Source: an uncultured Clostridia bacterium (GTDB taxonomy: Bacteria; Bacillota; Clostridia; Christensenellales; CAG-917). Taken from it: 64,000 nucleotides of DNA. Shown piece by piece: positions 39,138 through 48,376 of the stretch. Position numbers and translations under genes: made by a program. The notes under the pieces were generated by a model. That model did no database searches. It saw only the letters and a list, made by a program, of their open reading frames with translations, and was not told where the DNA came from. The stretch lies in NCBI GenBank assembly GCA_949286725.1, contig CASECZ010000002.1, forward strand, positions 1-64,000, written 5' to 3'. The number at the start of each line of letters is the position of its first letter. The stretch's first letter is position 1.

Positions 39138-39172
39138 AAAAAATCCATCGGGCAAAACCGATGGATTTTTCT
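39138..39172. terminator. Bidirectional terminator between the 43-residue gene and the MFS gene
   Basis: AAAAAATCCATCGG-GCAAAA-CCGATGGATTTTT. T-runs follow on both strands, serving both convergent genes. Confidence 0.9.
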
Positions 39173-39188
39173 TTTATGCAAAACTGTT

Positions 39189-41252
39189 TCAGTCTGCGGA
39201 ATCCAATGCGTCGAGGCGGATCTGCTTTTTCTCTTCCTTGGAAAGCTTTCTGCCAGCGCCGACGGGTTTGCTGTCGCCGTGTTTGACGAATATCATAAAC
39301 ACGATGGCGAGCGCAACAAATATCGCGCCGTATATGAACAGCCCGCGGTTGGAGATATTGTCCATAACAAGACCCGCGAATGCAGGGGTGATTGCCTGCG
39401 CGGACATCGTAGCGACGTAGTAATAACCCGTATACTGCCCCACCGTGGATTCCGTGGACAGCTCGACCACCATAGGCAGGGTGTTGACGTTGATGATGAT
39501 AAGACCGAAGCCCGAAATGAGATAGAACAGCGCGAAAAGCACGGCGGGAATGACGGCGTTCTCGTTGGGTTCGACAAACGCGAATATCAGCACGAACGCG
39601 ACGACCGCCATCGCAAGACCTATCATTATGGTTTTACGCCTGCCGAGTTTTGCCGCCATATAGCCCACCGGAATAAACGCTATCGCGCTGAACCCCATAC
39701 TTACGCCCGAAATAATCGAGGCGACGCCTGCGTCGAGGCTCAGGGCTTTGGTGGTGTAAATGGACAGGTTACTCGATACGGCGTTGTAGCCCATAAACCA
39801 CATGAATATCGAAGCGAGAATGAGCAGAAAACTTCTGAACCTCGCTTTCTCTTCCTGCGTCTTGGCCCCCCACCACTCCTTGGGGGAAGGCATTTTGCGC
39901 AATTTGGCTTTTGCAAATTCCAGCACGCTGGCACGCGCAGCGTCCGCGTCTGTTTCTCCGTCCGCGATCGCTTCGTGATGAGTCGTCATCGCGGTATCGC
40001 AATCCACCACCGACTCGTCGGCGGAAACGGCGATTGCCGCCGTATCCTCTTCTTCGTCCTCAATGCCGTACTCGCGGCAGATTTCGCGGCAACGCTCCAC
40101 CATCTTCTTCTCGCGGACGAGAGCGAGGAAGCCCGCCAGCAGCAACAGCATACCCGCCGCCACGGAACCGAATATGATGACGTAGTTTTCCAGCCTCTCG
40201 CCGAAGAGAACGACCGTGTATATCAAGAAGGCGATTGCGCCGCCCACGCCGCCGCAAAGGTTGATGACTGCGTTACCCTGAGAGCGTATGGGCTTGGGCG
40301 TAACGTCGGGCATCAGCGCAACGGCAGGAGAGCGGAACGTACCCATCGCGATGAGAACGAGCAGCAGAATAACCATATAGACCGCAAGGCTGGTGTGCCC
40401 CGCCTTGGTATTGGTCGCCTGCTCGTAAACGAGGTTGCTCATATAGGTGTTCATGCCGGCTTCGACGTACCTGCTGTAATAGTCGTTGCCCTGTTTTATG
40501 TCGGCATAGGTTTTCGCGCCGTCGCCGTTCCAGTCGTAGACGCCCGCGGCAATTTCGTCGGGCACTGCGTCGGTGAGAGCGACATCGTTGCCGTTATACG
40601 AATACGTTTCCTCGCCGAGCATACCGAGGAAGGCTTTTGTCGACTTGAAGTTTTCGTCGAAACGGATTGCGAGGTACTGTTCTTTCGTAATGCCGGAACC
40701 CTTGCCGCCGACGGTGCTTTCGCCCGTTACGTATCCCGTGTCGCAGAGGTTTTTGTCGCCGCTGTTCCAGAACATATTGAGCGTTTCGTTCATAAAAGCG
40801 TCGTCGTTGAGTTGCGCCTCTATGTTCGCCTCTATCGCCATTGCCTTTTCCTGCTGATTGAGCGTGACGACGGGAACGAAAATCATAAGCACGGCGGAAA
40901 CAATCGTGCCGATGACGATGAACGGAGTTCTTCTGCCCCATTTCTTGGCGAGTTTGCCGTGCGAATTGTCCGAAAGCTTGCCAAACAGCGGCAACATAAA
41001 CAGCGAAAGCAGGTTGTCAAGACCCATTATAAGACCGCGAACCGCGTTCGAAAGACCGTATGCGTGTTCGAGAAGTAGCGGTATGACAAAGTCGTACGCA
41101 GTCCAGAACAGCATTATGATTGCAAAAGCAAAACCTACTTTGAAAGTCTGACCGTAATCGAGTTTCAGGGGTTTTTGTGGAACGGCGGTGCCGTCCGCGG
41201 AGACGTCGTCGATTTGCGGCGACAGGTCTTCGGGTGCGTGCTTCTTACTCAT
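39189..41252 (-). CDS. MFS transporter with large inserted loops (GPH/SLC45-like)
   Basis: 687 residues from ATG 41252, after AAGGAGG. About twelve hydrophobic helices. The first pair carries TFKVGFAFAIIMLFWTAYDFVIPLLLEHAYG and GLDNLLSLFMLPLFGKLSD with the MFS loop motif (KWGRRTPFIVIG), as in sugar/cation symporters of the GPH or SLC45 type. Two large insertions are unusual: about 150 residues outside the membrane near positions 125-285, and about 90 acidic residues in the central cytoplasmic loop near 380-470. It sits next to the glycogen operon but has its own promoter. A sugar substrate is likely but not shown. Confidence 0.85.
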   Translation of the reverse strand: MSKKHAPEDLSPQIDDVSADGTAVPQKPLKLDYGQTFKVGFAFAIIMLFWTAYDFVIPLLLEHAYGLSNAVRGLIMGLDNLLSLFMLPLFGKLSDNSHGKLAKKWGRRTPFIVIGTIVSAVLMIFVPVVTLNQQEKAMAIEANIEAQLNDDAFMNETLNMFWNSGDKNLCDTGYVTGESTVGGKGSGITKEQYLAIRFDENFKSTKAFLGMLGEETYSYNGNDVALTDAVPDEIAAGVYDWNGDGAKTYADIKQGNDYYSRYVEAGMNTYMSNLVYEQATNTKAGHTSLAVYMVILLLVLIAMGTFRSPAVALMPDVTPKPIRSQGNAVINLCGGVGGAIAFLIYTVVLFGERLENYVIIFGSVAAGMLLLLAGFLALVREKKMVERCREICREYGIEDEEEDTAAIAVSADESVVDCDTAMTTHHEAIADGETDADAARASVLEFAKAKLRKMPSPKEWWGAKTQEEKARFRSFLLILASIFMWFMGYNAVSSNLSIYTTKALSLDAGVASIISGVSMGFSAIAFIPVGYMAAKLGRRKTIMIGLAMAVVAFVLIFAFVEPNENAVIPAVLFALFYLISGFGLIIINVNTLPMVVELSTESTVGQYTGYYYVATMSAQAITPAFAGLVMDNISNRGLFIYGAIFVALAIVFMIFVKHGDSKPVGAGRKLSKEEKKQIRLDALDSAD

Positions 41253-41298
41253 ATATTCCTCCTTATCGGAACGCGCGATGCGCGTTTTCAACAAAAAA

Positions 41299-41328
41299 CA
41301 TTATACTATACACGCGCGCGGCGTGTAA
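41299..41328 (-). promoter_or_regulatory. Promoter of the MFS gene
   Basis: Minus strand TTTACA (41323-41328), 18 bp, TATAAT (41299-41304). Predicted +1 near 41292, leader about 40 nt. Confidence 0.7.
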
Positions 41329-41367
41329 AGAGCCATTTTCAGCGCAGTTGTAAAAATGCGGTAAAAA

Positions 41368-43176
41368 TCACATTTCCACTACGCAAGCCGAAAGCGGAGG
41401 CACGTAAAGCGCGTCCACGAACGCTCCCGTGAAAGCGTCCTTCGCGTCGACGTCGCGTCTGACAGTGTGGAAACAGGGGTTGTAGTACGTCCTGACGCGG
41501 TGCGCTCCGTCTTCCGAAACACGCTCGAAAACGGTAAGCTCGGGGTCGGACAAAAATGCGATTTTGCCCTTGAACGCTTCTTTGTGGCGGGCGCGCAGAG
41601 TGCCGAGCGCACGGTAGTGCCCGAGCAGGTCGTCGTCCTCTCTCCCCCACGGAAAAGTCCCTCTGTTGAGCGGGTCCTCGAACCCCTGCACGCCGGCTTC
41701 GTCGCCGTAGAATACGCAAGGCGTACCCGGCAAAGTGTACTGCAATATCGCCGCGGCTTTCAGACGGAGTTTTGCAAATGCGTAATAGTCGGGCGACAGT
41801 CTGTATGCCGCGCGCTCCTCGCGCGAATACGGCGCGTCAGCGCCCGACAGCGCGGTCAGCGCGCGCACGGTATCGTGCGATCCGAGCAATGTCATACACA
41901 CGTCCAGGCTCTGCTTGGGATAGTGCTCCGCAATCAGCGTGATTTGCTCGCGGAAGCCCTCTCTGTCGCCTTTGGTGATGAGGTCGAATATCGCGCGTTT
42001 GAAAGGATAGTTCATCACGCCGTCCAGTTCGCCGCCCATAAAGTAGGGTCGCCACGTGCCGTAACTGACCTTGTCCGACGCGTCCTCCCACACCTCGCCG
42101 ATGATGAGTTTGTCCTCGCCGTTGCGCTTGATGGACGCACACAACAGGTCGGTGAAATCCGTCGGCAGTTCGTCGACGACGTCCAGCCGCCAGCCGTCGG
42201 CGCCCGCTTTCGTCCATTTGTCGATTACGCCGCCCTTGCCGCATATGAGTTTGCGGTAGCCCGCCGCGGATTTGTTGACCGTGGGCACGACGGTGGACCC
42301 CCACCAGCAGTGATAGTCGTCGGGATAATCGTAAAAATAGAACCAGTCGTAATAGGGAGAATCCTTGCCCTGATATGCACCCTTTTCGGGATAGGTACCG
42401 AATTTGTTGAAATACACGCTGTCCGCGCCCGTGTGATTGAACACGCCGTCCAGTATCACGTGCATACCGCGCTCGTGCGCGGCGCGACAGAGCTTTGCAA
42501 AACTCTTTTCGTCGCCGAACAGTTCGTCGATGGAAAGATAGTCCGCGGTGTCGTAACGGTGATTGCTAGCGGAAGAAAAAACGGGGGTCAGATACAGCAT
42601 CTTTACGCCCAGCCCTTCGAGGTAATCCAACTTGGAAATTATACCCTCGGCATTGCCGCCGAAGAAGTCGTCCGCCGCGTAATCCTCCCCTGCGGGCGCA
42701 ATGTCGGGAGTCTCGTACCAGTCGGCGTGCAGTCTGCCTTTTTTGCGGAAGTCCACCTTCCCCGCCCGTGCGAAACGGTCGGCGAATATCTGATATATAA
42801 CGCCGCTTTTCGCCCAATCGGGGGTTTTATAGTCGCGTTCCGACACGGTCAACTGCCATTCAGGCAACCATTCACCCGACACGGCGTCTCCGCCCGACCC
42901 CCTGCCGTAATAGGTGGTCGCACCTTTGGATACGCTCTCGAAGCGGTAATACCACAGTCCCGACTCGTGCACGGTGACGTCGCCGACGTACACCGCGTCG
43001 TCACCCTCGAAGCGTTCGAAGCGCAGTTCGGCACGGCGGTGTTCGCCGCCCTTGCGCACGATGACGAACACGCGTTCGACGCCCGCGGACGCGGGCACCG
43101 TGAACGTGAAAACGGTGGGCTGTCCTTTCACGGACGCGCCGTAAGGGCTTTTGTCTGTCAGCGGATTGAAAAACAT
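41368..43176 (-). CDS. GH13 alpha-glucan hydrolase (neopullulanase/cyclomaltodextrinase-like)
   Basis: 602 residues without a signal peptide, so cytoplasmic. An N-terminal CBM34-like beta domain (about 1-110) precedes the barrel, which contains IYQIFADRFARAG near residue 130, VKMLYLTPVFSSASNHRYD, HVILDGVFNHTG near 240-250, the nucleophile Asp332 in DGWRLDVVDE, the acid Glu361 in IIGEVWED and Asp435 in GSHDTVRA. These fit neopullulanase or cyclomaltodextrinase, cleaving maltodextrins and possibly debranched glycogen. It is the last gene of the glg operon, 63 bp after glgP with AAGGGGGG before the ATG, and could act on limit dextrins left by GlgP. Confidence 0.9.
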   Translation of the reverse strand: MFFNPLTDKSPYGASVKGQPTVFTFTVPASAGVERVFVIVRKGGEHRRAELRFERFEGDDAVYVGDVTVHESGLWYYRFESVSKGATTYYGRGSGGDAVSGEWLPEWQLTVSERDYKTPDWAKSGVIYQIFADRFARAGKVDFRKKGRLHADWYETPDIAPAGEDYAADDFFGGNAEGIISKLDYLEGLGVKMLYLTPVFSSASNHRYDTADYLSIDELFGDEKSFAKLCRAAHERGMHVILDGVFNHTGADSVYFNKFGTYPEKGAYQGKDSPYYDWFYFYDYPDDYHCWWGSTVVPTVNKSAAGYRKLICGKGGVIDKWTKAGADGWRLDVVDELPTDFTDLLCASIKRNGEDKLIIGEVWEDASDKVSYGTWRPYFMGGELDGVMNYPFKRAIFDLITKGDREGFREQITLIAEHYPKQSLDVCMTLLGSHDTVRALTALSGADAPYSREERAAYRLSPDYYAFAKLRLKAAAILQYTLPGTPCVFYGDEAGVQGFEDPLNRGTFPWGREDDDLLGHYRALGTLRARHKEAFKGKIAFLSDPELTVFERVSEDGAHRVRTYYNPCFHTVRRDVDAKDAFTGAFVDALYVPPLSACVVEM

Positions 43177-43239
43177 AATTCCCCCCTTTGCGCTGTCTGC
43201 GCTCTTTCAAAAGCGCGGCGTCGTGCGCCGCGCTTTACG

Positions 43240-45669
43240 TCATTTGATACGTTTGAGTCCCCATATCCTGTCGGCGTATTCCTTGACGGCGCGGTCCGCC
43301 GCAAAGAACCCCGCTTTGGCTATGTTGACAAGGGACATTCTGTTCCACTTCTCGGCGTCGCGATAGGTCGCGTCCACCTTCTCCTGTGCCGCACGGTAGG
43401 ACTCGAAGTCGGCGAGCACCATGAATCCGTCAGGCGCGCCTCCCCTGCCTATCGTAAGGCTGTCCGCTATCTCGGAGAAGGACACTCCGCCCAGCCCGTG
43501 ACGCAGCGTGTCGATGAGCCGCTTGATGCGCGGGTTGTTCTGATAATAGGACGTCGGGTTGTAACCGTTGCGCCACATCTCCTGCACCTCGTTCGCAAGC
43601 AGACCGAAGAGGAAGATGTTTTCGTCGCCCACTTCCTCGTGGATTTCGACGTTGGCACCGTCCATCGTGCCTATGGTGAGCGCGCCGTTTATCATGAATT
43701 TCATGTTGCCCGTGCCGCTGGCTTCCTTGCCCGCTATGGAAATCTGTTCGCTGACTTCCGCCGCCGGCATTATGATTTCGGCGAGGCTCACGCGATAGTT
43801 TTCCAGGAACACGACCTTGATTTTACCTTTGATGTCGGGGTCGTTGTTGACGACATTGCCCAGAGTGCATATAAAGCGGATGATTTGTTTCGCCATATAG
43901 TAGGCGGACGCCGCTTTTGCGCCGAACACGAACGTGCGGGGCACGATGTCGAGGTCGGGGTTCTCTTTCAGGCGGAAATAGAGGTCGAGAATGTGCAGCG
44001 CGTTGAGTAGCTGACGTTTGTACTCGTGCAGACGTTTTACCTGCACGTCGAAGATGGAGTCGGGGTCGACGACGACGTTGTTGTGCTCCTTGATGTAGGC
44101 GGCAAGGCGCACCTTGTTGGCGCGTTTGATGCGCTGCAACTCGGCAAGCACCTTCTTGTCGCCCATATAGCGCAACAGTTTTTCGAGCTGGTCGGCATCT
44201 TTGAGCCAGCCGTCGCCGATGAGGTCGGTTATCAACGCGGCGAGTTCGGGGTTTGCCTCGGCGACCCAGCGGCGGTGGGTTATGCCGTTGGTCACGTTGG
44301 TGAACTTCTCGGGGTGCATGCGGTAGTAGTCCGCAAACACGTCGTGTTTGAGTATGTCGGAATGCAACGCGCTGACGCCGTTTATGGTGTGCGACGTGGC
44401 AAGGCAGAGGTTTGCCATCTTGATTTGTCCGTCCGCGAGAATGGCGTTGTGCGTAACCGCGCCCCAGTTGGAAGGATAGAACTGCCACAGTTCGTTGCAG
44501 AACCGCTGGTTTATCTCGTGAATAATCTGATAAATTCTGGGCAACAGGCTCTGGAAAAGATCCTGCGGCCACTTTTCGAGCGCTTCCGCCATAACCGTAT
44601 GGTTGGTGTAGGAAATGCAGTTGGTGGTGATGTCCCACGCTTTCTCCCAGCTCATTCCGTATTCGTCGAGCAGAATTCTCATAAGTTCGGGGATACAGAG
44701 CGTGGGGTGCGTGTCGTTGATGTGGATTGCCACGCAGTCGGCGAAGTTGTCGAGCGTGGGATTTGTTTTGAGATGGCGCTTTATTATGCTCTGTATGGAA
44801 GCCGAAACAAAGAAATACTGCTGTTTGAGGCGCAGGGATTTGCCTTCGATGTGGTCGTCCGCGGGATACAGGACTTTCGAAATGGACTCCGCCATCGCCT
44901 TTGCCGACATAGCCTTGACGTATTCGCCGCGGGAGAACATAGACATATCGAAGTCGACGGGCGCCTTGGACGACCACAGTCTTATGCGGTTGACGGCGTT
45001 GGAGTCGTAGCCCGATATGTTCATATCGTACGGCACGGCGAGCACGGTCGTGTAATCTCTCTGTCTGACGGTGAGTTTGCCGTTCTCCCAGCTTTCGTCC
45101 ACCGCTCCGCCGAACTTGACCTCGTAGGTTTCTTCCATACGCGGCGAAAGCCACACGTTGCCCATTTGCAGCCAGTCGTCGGGCTGTTCGAGCTGCCAAC
45201 CATCCACGATTACCTGCTTGAAAATGCCGTAATCGTACATAATGGAAAATCCGCTTGCTGCATACCCTTCCGAGGTAAGGGCGTCCATATACGCGGCGGC
45301 AAGTCTGCCCAGGCCGCCGTTGCCTAGCCCTGCGTCGGGCTCGAACGCGTACAGTTCGTCCATATCCATACCGAGTTCCTTGACCGCCTGCGTGACCTGT
45401 TCGGTTATGCCCATATTGAAAAGGTGATTGCGCAAGGACCTGCCGAGCAGGAACTCCATCGACATATAGTAGACCTGTTTCGCGTTCTGTTCGCGAACGC
45501 GTTTTTTGAAATTGACGCGCGTCTGCGTAAGCAGGTCGCGCACACACACGCAGGTTGCTCTGTAAATCTGCGCTTTGCTGGCGTCTTCGGGTTTGACACC
45601 GAAAAATCTTGCCAACAGGGAAACGACTTGGTTCTTGAATTCTTTGGCTGTTACGTTGAATGCTGACAT
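43240..45669 (-). CDS. glgP: Glycogen/starch phosphorylase
   Basis: 809 residues, the normal size. GlgP releases glucose-1-phosphate from glycogen chain ends using pyridoxal phosphate. Diagnostic blocks: LGNGGLGRLAAAYMD near residue 120, GYDSNAVNRIRLWSS, and the PLP-lysine block EASGTGNMKFMINGALTIG near 655, followed by GTMDGANVEI. AAGAAGGAA precedes the ATG. It follows glgA by 97 bp within the glg operon, which puts glycogen breakdown under the same promoter as synthesis. Confidence 0.97.
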   Translation of the reverse strand: MSAFNVTAKEFKNQVVSLLARFFGVKPEDASKAQIYRATCVCVRDLLTQTRVNFKKRVREQNAKQVYYMSMEFLLGRSLRNHLFNMGITEQVTQAVKELGMDMDELYAFEPDAGLGNGGLGRLAAAYMDALTSEGYAASGFSIMYDYGIFKQVIVDGWQLEQPDDWLQMGNVWLSPRMEETYEVKFGGAVDESWENGKLTVRQRDYTTVLAVPYDMNISGYDSNAVNRIRLWSSKAPVDFDMSMFSRGEYVKAMSAKAMAESISKVLYPADDHIEGKSLRLKQQYFFVSASIQSIIKRHLKTNPTLDNFADCVAIHINDTHPTLCIPELMRILLDEYGMSWEKAWDITTNCISYTNHTVMAEALEKWPQDLFQSLLPRIYQIIHEINQRFCNELWQFYPSNWGAVTHNAILADGQIKMANLCLATSHTINGVSALHSDILKHDVFADYYRMHPEKFTNVTNGITHRRWVAEANPELAALITDLIGDGWLKDADQLEKLLRYMGDKKVLAELQRIKRANKVRLAAYIKEHNNVVVDPDSIFDVQVKRLHEYKRQLLNALHILDLYFRLKENPDLDIVPRTFVFGAKAASAYYMAKQIIRFICTLGNVVNNDPDIKGKIKVVFLENYRVSLAEIIMPAAEVSEQISIAGKEASGTGNMKFMINGALTIGTMDGANVEIHEEVGDENIFLFGLLANEVQEMWRNGYNPTSYYQNNPRIKRLIDTLRHGLGGVSFSEIADSLTIGRGGAPDGFMVLADFESYRAAQEKVDATYRDAEKWNRMSLVNIAKAGFFAADRAVKEYADRIWGLKRIK

Positions 45670-45766
45670 TTTTCCTTCTTTACTCTTCCGTTTCCCCCTT
45701 CGGAAGAGTTGCTAATAGTATTTCTCTCCGTCGTGCGACGGGTATAAACCTGCGTCCGTCGGACGG

Positions 45767-47188
45767 TCAGATATTATTGTATATGTCGATGTACTTCTTT
45801 GCGGACACTTCCCAACCGAAATCCTGTTTCATTGCGTTGGAAGCAACCGCTTTCCAGTTGTCCTTGTCGAAGAACGTGCCGTATGCGCGCCACACGGCGT
45901 CGAGCATATCGTATGAATTGTAGGTTTTGAAAGTAAAGCCCACGCCCGTCTTGTCCGTGGGATTGTAAGGTTGCACGGTGTCTTTGAGCCCGCCCGTTTC
46001 GCGCACTATGGGCACGGAGCCGTAAGTCATCGCTATCATCTGTCCCAGACCGCACGGCTCGAACTTGGACGGCATAAGGAAGAGGTCGCTTGCCGCATAG
46101 AGTTTGCTTGCGAGGTCGCTGGAAAATTGCAGTATGGCGCGGAATTTGTTGGGATACTGCCCTTCCACGCGCTTGACCATATTTTCGTACTTCCAGTCGC
46201 CCGTGCCGAGCACGACGACCTGAATGTCCGCGCGCAGGATTTCGTCTATCACGGCGGCGACGAGGTCCATACCCTTCTGCTCGGTCAGACGGCTGATCAT
46301 TGCAAGCATGGGACGGTTCTCGTCGTAATTGAGGTCTATCATCTCGCACAGCGCCTTTTTGTTCTCCTTCTTTCTGCCGTAGGAACGGACGGAATAGTTG
46401 CGGAAGAGCGCCTTATCCGTGGAGGGGTTGTAAACCTCGGTGTCTATGCCGTTGACTACGCCGTGCAGTTTGTAACGGCGCTGGGACAGAATACCGTCCA
46501 ATCCGTAAGAATAGAATGGGTCGAGGATTTCCGTCGCGTATGTTTCGCTGACCGTCGTCACCGCAAGCGAGGACTCTATGCCGCCCTTCATAAAGTTGAC
46601 GCAACCGTCGTTGAGCACGAGGGAATGCGCCCATTCGGGCAGACCGAGTATGTCGCCGAGCAGTTCGGTGCCGTACTTGCCCTGAAACTCGATGTTGTGT
46701 ATGGTGAACACCGTCTTTATGTTGCGGAAGTCCTCCGAAAAACGGTAGAACACGTCGAGATACACGGGTACGAGCGCGGTGTGCCAGTCGTTGCAATGCA
46801 GAATGTCGGGGAAGAACCCGATGAGCGGCAGAACTTCGAGGACGGCTTTGGAGAAGAACGCAAAGCGTTCGCCGTCGTCGAAATGGCCGTACAAGCCTTT
46901 GCGCTTGAAATAATACTCGTTGTCAATGAAATAATAGGTTACCCCGTCGTAGTTGGCTTCGTAAACGCCGACGTACTGACGTCGCCAGCTCAGGTCCACA
47001 AACGTCGAACCTACAAAACGGAACCCGTTCTTGAACGCGTCTTTTATTTCTTCCTTATAAAAAGGCAGAATAACCCGTGCGTCGTGTCCGAGTTTGACAA
47101 AAGTCTTGGGCAGGGCGCCCGCGACGTCCCCCAGACCGCCCGTTCTCACGAAGGGAGCGGCTTCGGATGTGGCAAACAGAATTTTCAT
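45767..47188 (-). CDS. glgA: Glycogen synthase (GT5)
   Basis: 473 residues. GlgA transfers glucose from ADP-glucose to the glycogen chain. The N-terminus reads MKILFATSEAAPFVRTGGLGDV; position 15 is Arg where Bacillus and E. coli GlgA have the Lys of KxGGL that contacts ADP-glucose. Other blocks: CNDWHTALVPVYL near residue 128, TVFTIHNIEFQG near 155, ISRLTEQKG near 300 and the C-terminal PSKFEPCGLGQMIAMTYG near 390. AAAGGAG precedes the ATG. It sits 61 bp after glgD. Confidence 0.97.
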   Translation of the reverse strand: MKILFATSEAAPFVRTGGLGDVAGALPKTFVKLGHDARVILPFYKEEIKDAFKNGFRFVGSTFVDLSWRRQYVGVYEANYDGVTYYFIDNEYYFKRKGLYGHFDDGERFAFFSKAVLEVLPLIGFFPDILHCNDWHTALVPVYLDVFYRFSEDFRNIKTVFTIHNIEFQGKYGTELLGDILGLPEWAHSLVLNDGCVNFMKGGIESSLAVTTVSETYATEILDPFYSYGLDGILSQRRYKLHGVVNGIDTEVYNPSTDKALFRNYSVRSYGRKKENKKALCEMIDLNYDENRPMLAMISRLTEQKGMDLVAAVIDEILRADIQVVVLGTGDWKYENMVKRVEGQYPNKFRAILQFSSDLASKLYAASDLFLMPSKFEPCGLGQMIAMTYGSVPIVRETGGLKDTVQPYNPTDKTGVGFTFKTYNSYDMLDAVWRAYGTFFDKDNWKAVASNAMKQDFGWEVSAKKYIDIYNNI

Positions 47189-47249
47189 AATGTTTCTCCT
47201 TTCGGAATGGAATTGCCGCGCGGCGGACTGCTCCGCCCGCGGGTTGTGT

Positions 47250-48365
47250 TCAGATGACTTTGCCCTTGACGACTACCATCGGGTAGCTCTCGTAGCCACT
47301 CAGCCTGCGGCCGGACTGAATTATGCAGTCCTTGTCGGTGATTGTATAGTCGAGTTGCGCGTTCTCCATCACAATGCCGTTTTCCATTATTATGGAGTTG
47401 CGTATGACCGCGCCTTTGCCGACCTTCACGCTTCTGAACAGCACGCTGTTTTCAACCGTACCGTTGATTTCGCACCCGTCGGCGATTATTGAATTGTGCA
47501 CGTTCGCGCCCTCTTTGTACTTGGTAGGCACGCTGTCCTTGACCTTTGTGAGTATGGTCGAATGATGATAGAACAAATCCTCGCGTACTTCGGGGTCAAG
47601 CAATTCCATACTGCTCTTGAAATACGTGGGAATTCTGTCTATCACGGCAACGTAGTTGTCGATTTCGTAGCTCATCACGTACAGGTCGTTGAGTGAAGCG
47701 CGCAGGATGTCCTTCTCGAAATCGTACGAGCCGTGCGCGTACGCGTTGTCGATGAGCGAGATGAGCAGGTCCTTCTTGACGTAATAGATGTTGAGGTTGC
47801 AAAGTTGCTTGCCCGTGTCGGTGGCGACGGGGAAACGCAAATCCTTGATGCGCTTGTTCTTGTCCGCCGTCACTATGAGCTTGCGGGGCGTCACGTCGGT
47901 GGTCGCATACGTCAGCATCGTGATGTCCGCGCCCTTCTCCTCGTGGAATTTCTCCACCTCGTCGAAGTCGATGTTGAAGGCGATGTTGGTGTTGCTTATG
48001 ACCACGTACTCCTCGTTGGAGTTGAGCAGGAAGCCGCGCAGCATATAGAGCGCCTCGATTTTGCCCTTATATACGTCGTGTGCGGTGTTGAACACGAAGG
48101 GAGGATACACCGAAATGCCGCTGTTCTTTCTGTTGAGGTCCCAGTCGCGGCCCTGACGGATATGGTCCATAAGACTGTTGTAGTTGTTGCGCGTGATTAT
48201 GCCGATTTTGGTTATGTTGGCGTGCACCAGATTGGACAGCACGAAATCGATAAGACGGTACCTGCCGCCGAAAGGCAAACTCGCCGTCGTGCGGTGAATG
48301 GTCAGGTCGTTGAGATGGCTGTCTTCGTCGGACGCAAAAAGTACCGCTACTGCGTTGTTTTTCAT
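47250..48365 (-). CDS. glgD: ADP-glucose pyrophosphorylase regulatory subunit GlgD
   Basis: 371 residues, paralogous to GlgC but without the catalytic GGxGxRL motif: the N-terminus reads VAVLFASDEDSHLNDLT instead. It keeps the scaffold, PFGGRYRLIDFVLSN near residue 35 and the C-terminal left-handed helix with repeated I/V hexads (GAVIRNSIIMENGIVME). In Firmicutes GlgD forms a heterotetramer with GlgC and modulates it. AAGGAGGG lies before the ATG, 11 bp after the glgC stop. Confidence 0.95.
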   Translation of the reverse strand: MKNNAVAVLFASDEDSHLNDLTIHRTTASLPFGGRYRLIDFVLSNLVHANITKIGIITRNNYNSLMDHIRQGRDWDLNRKNSGISVYPPFVFNTAHDVYKGKIEALYMLRGFLLNSNEEYVVISNTNIAFNIDFDEVEKFHEEKGADITMLTYATTDVTPRKLIVTADKNKRIKDLRFPVATDTGKQLCNLNIYYVKKDLLISLIDNAYAHGSYDFEKDILRASLNDLYVMSYEIDNYVAVIDRIPTYFKSSMELLDPEVREDLFYHHSTILTKVKDSVPTKYKEGANVHNSIIADGCEINGTVENSVLFRSVKVGKGAVIRNSIIMENGIVMENAQLDYTITDKDCIIQSGRRLSGYESYPMVVVKGKVI

Positions 48366-48376
48366 AGTGTCCCTCC

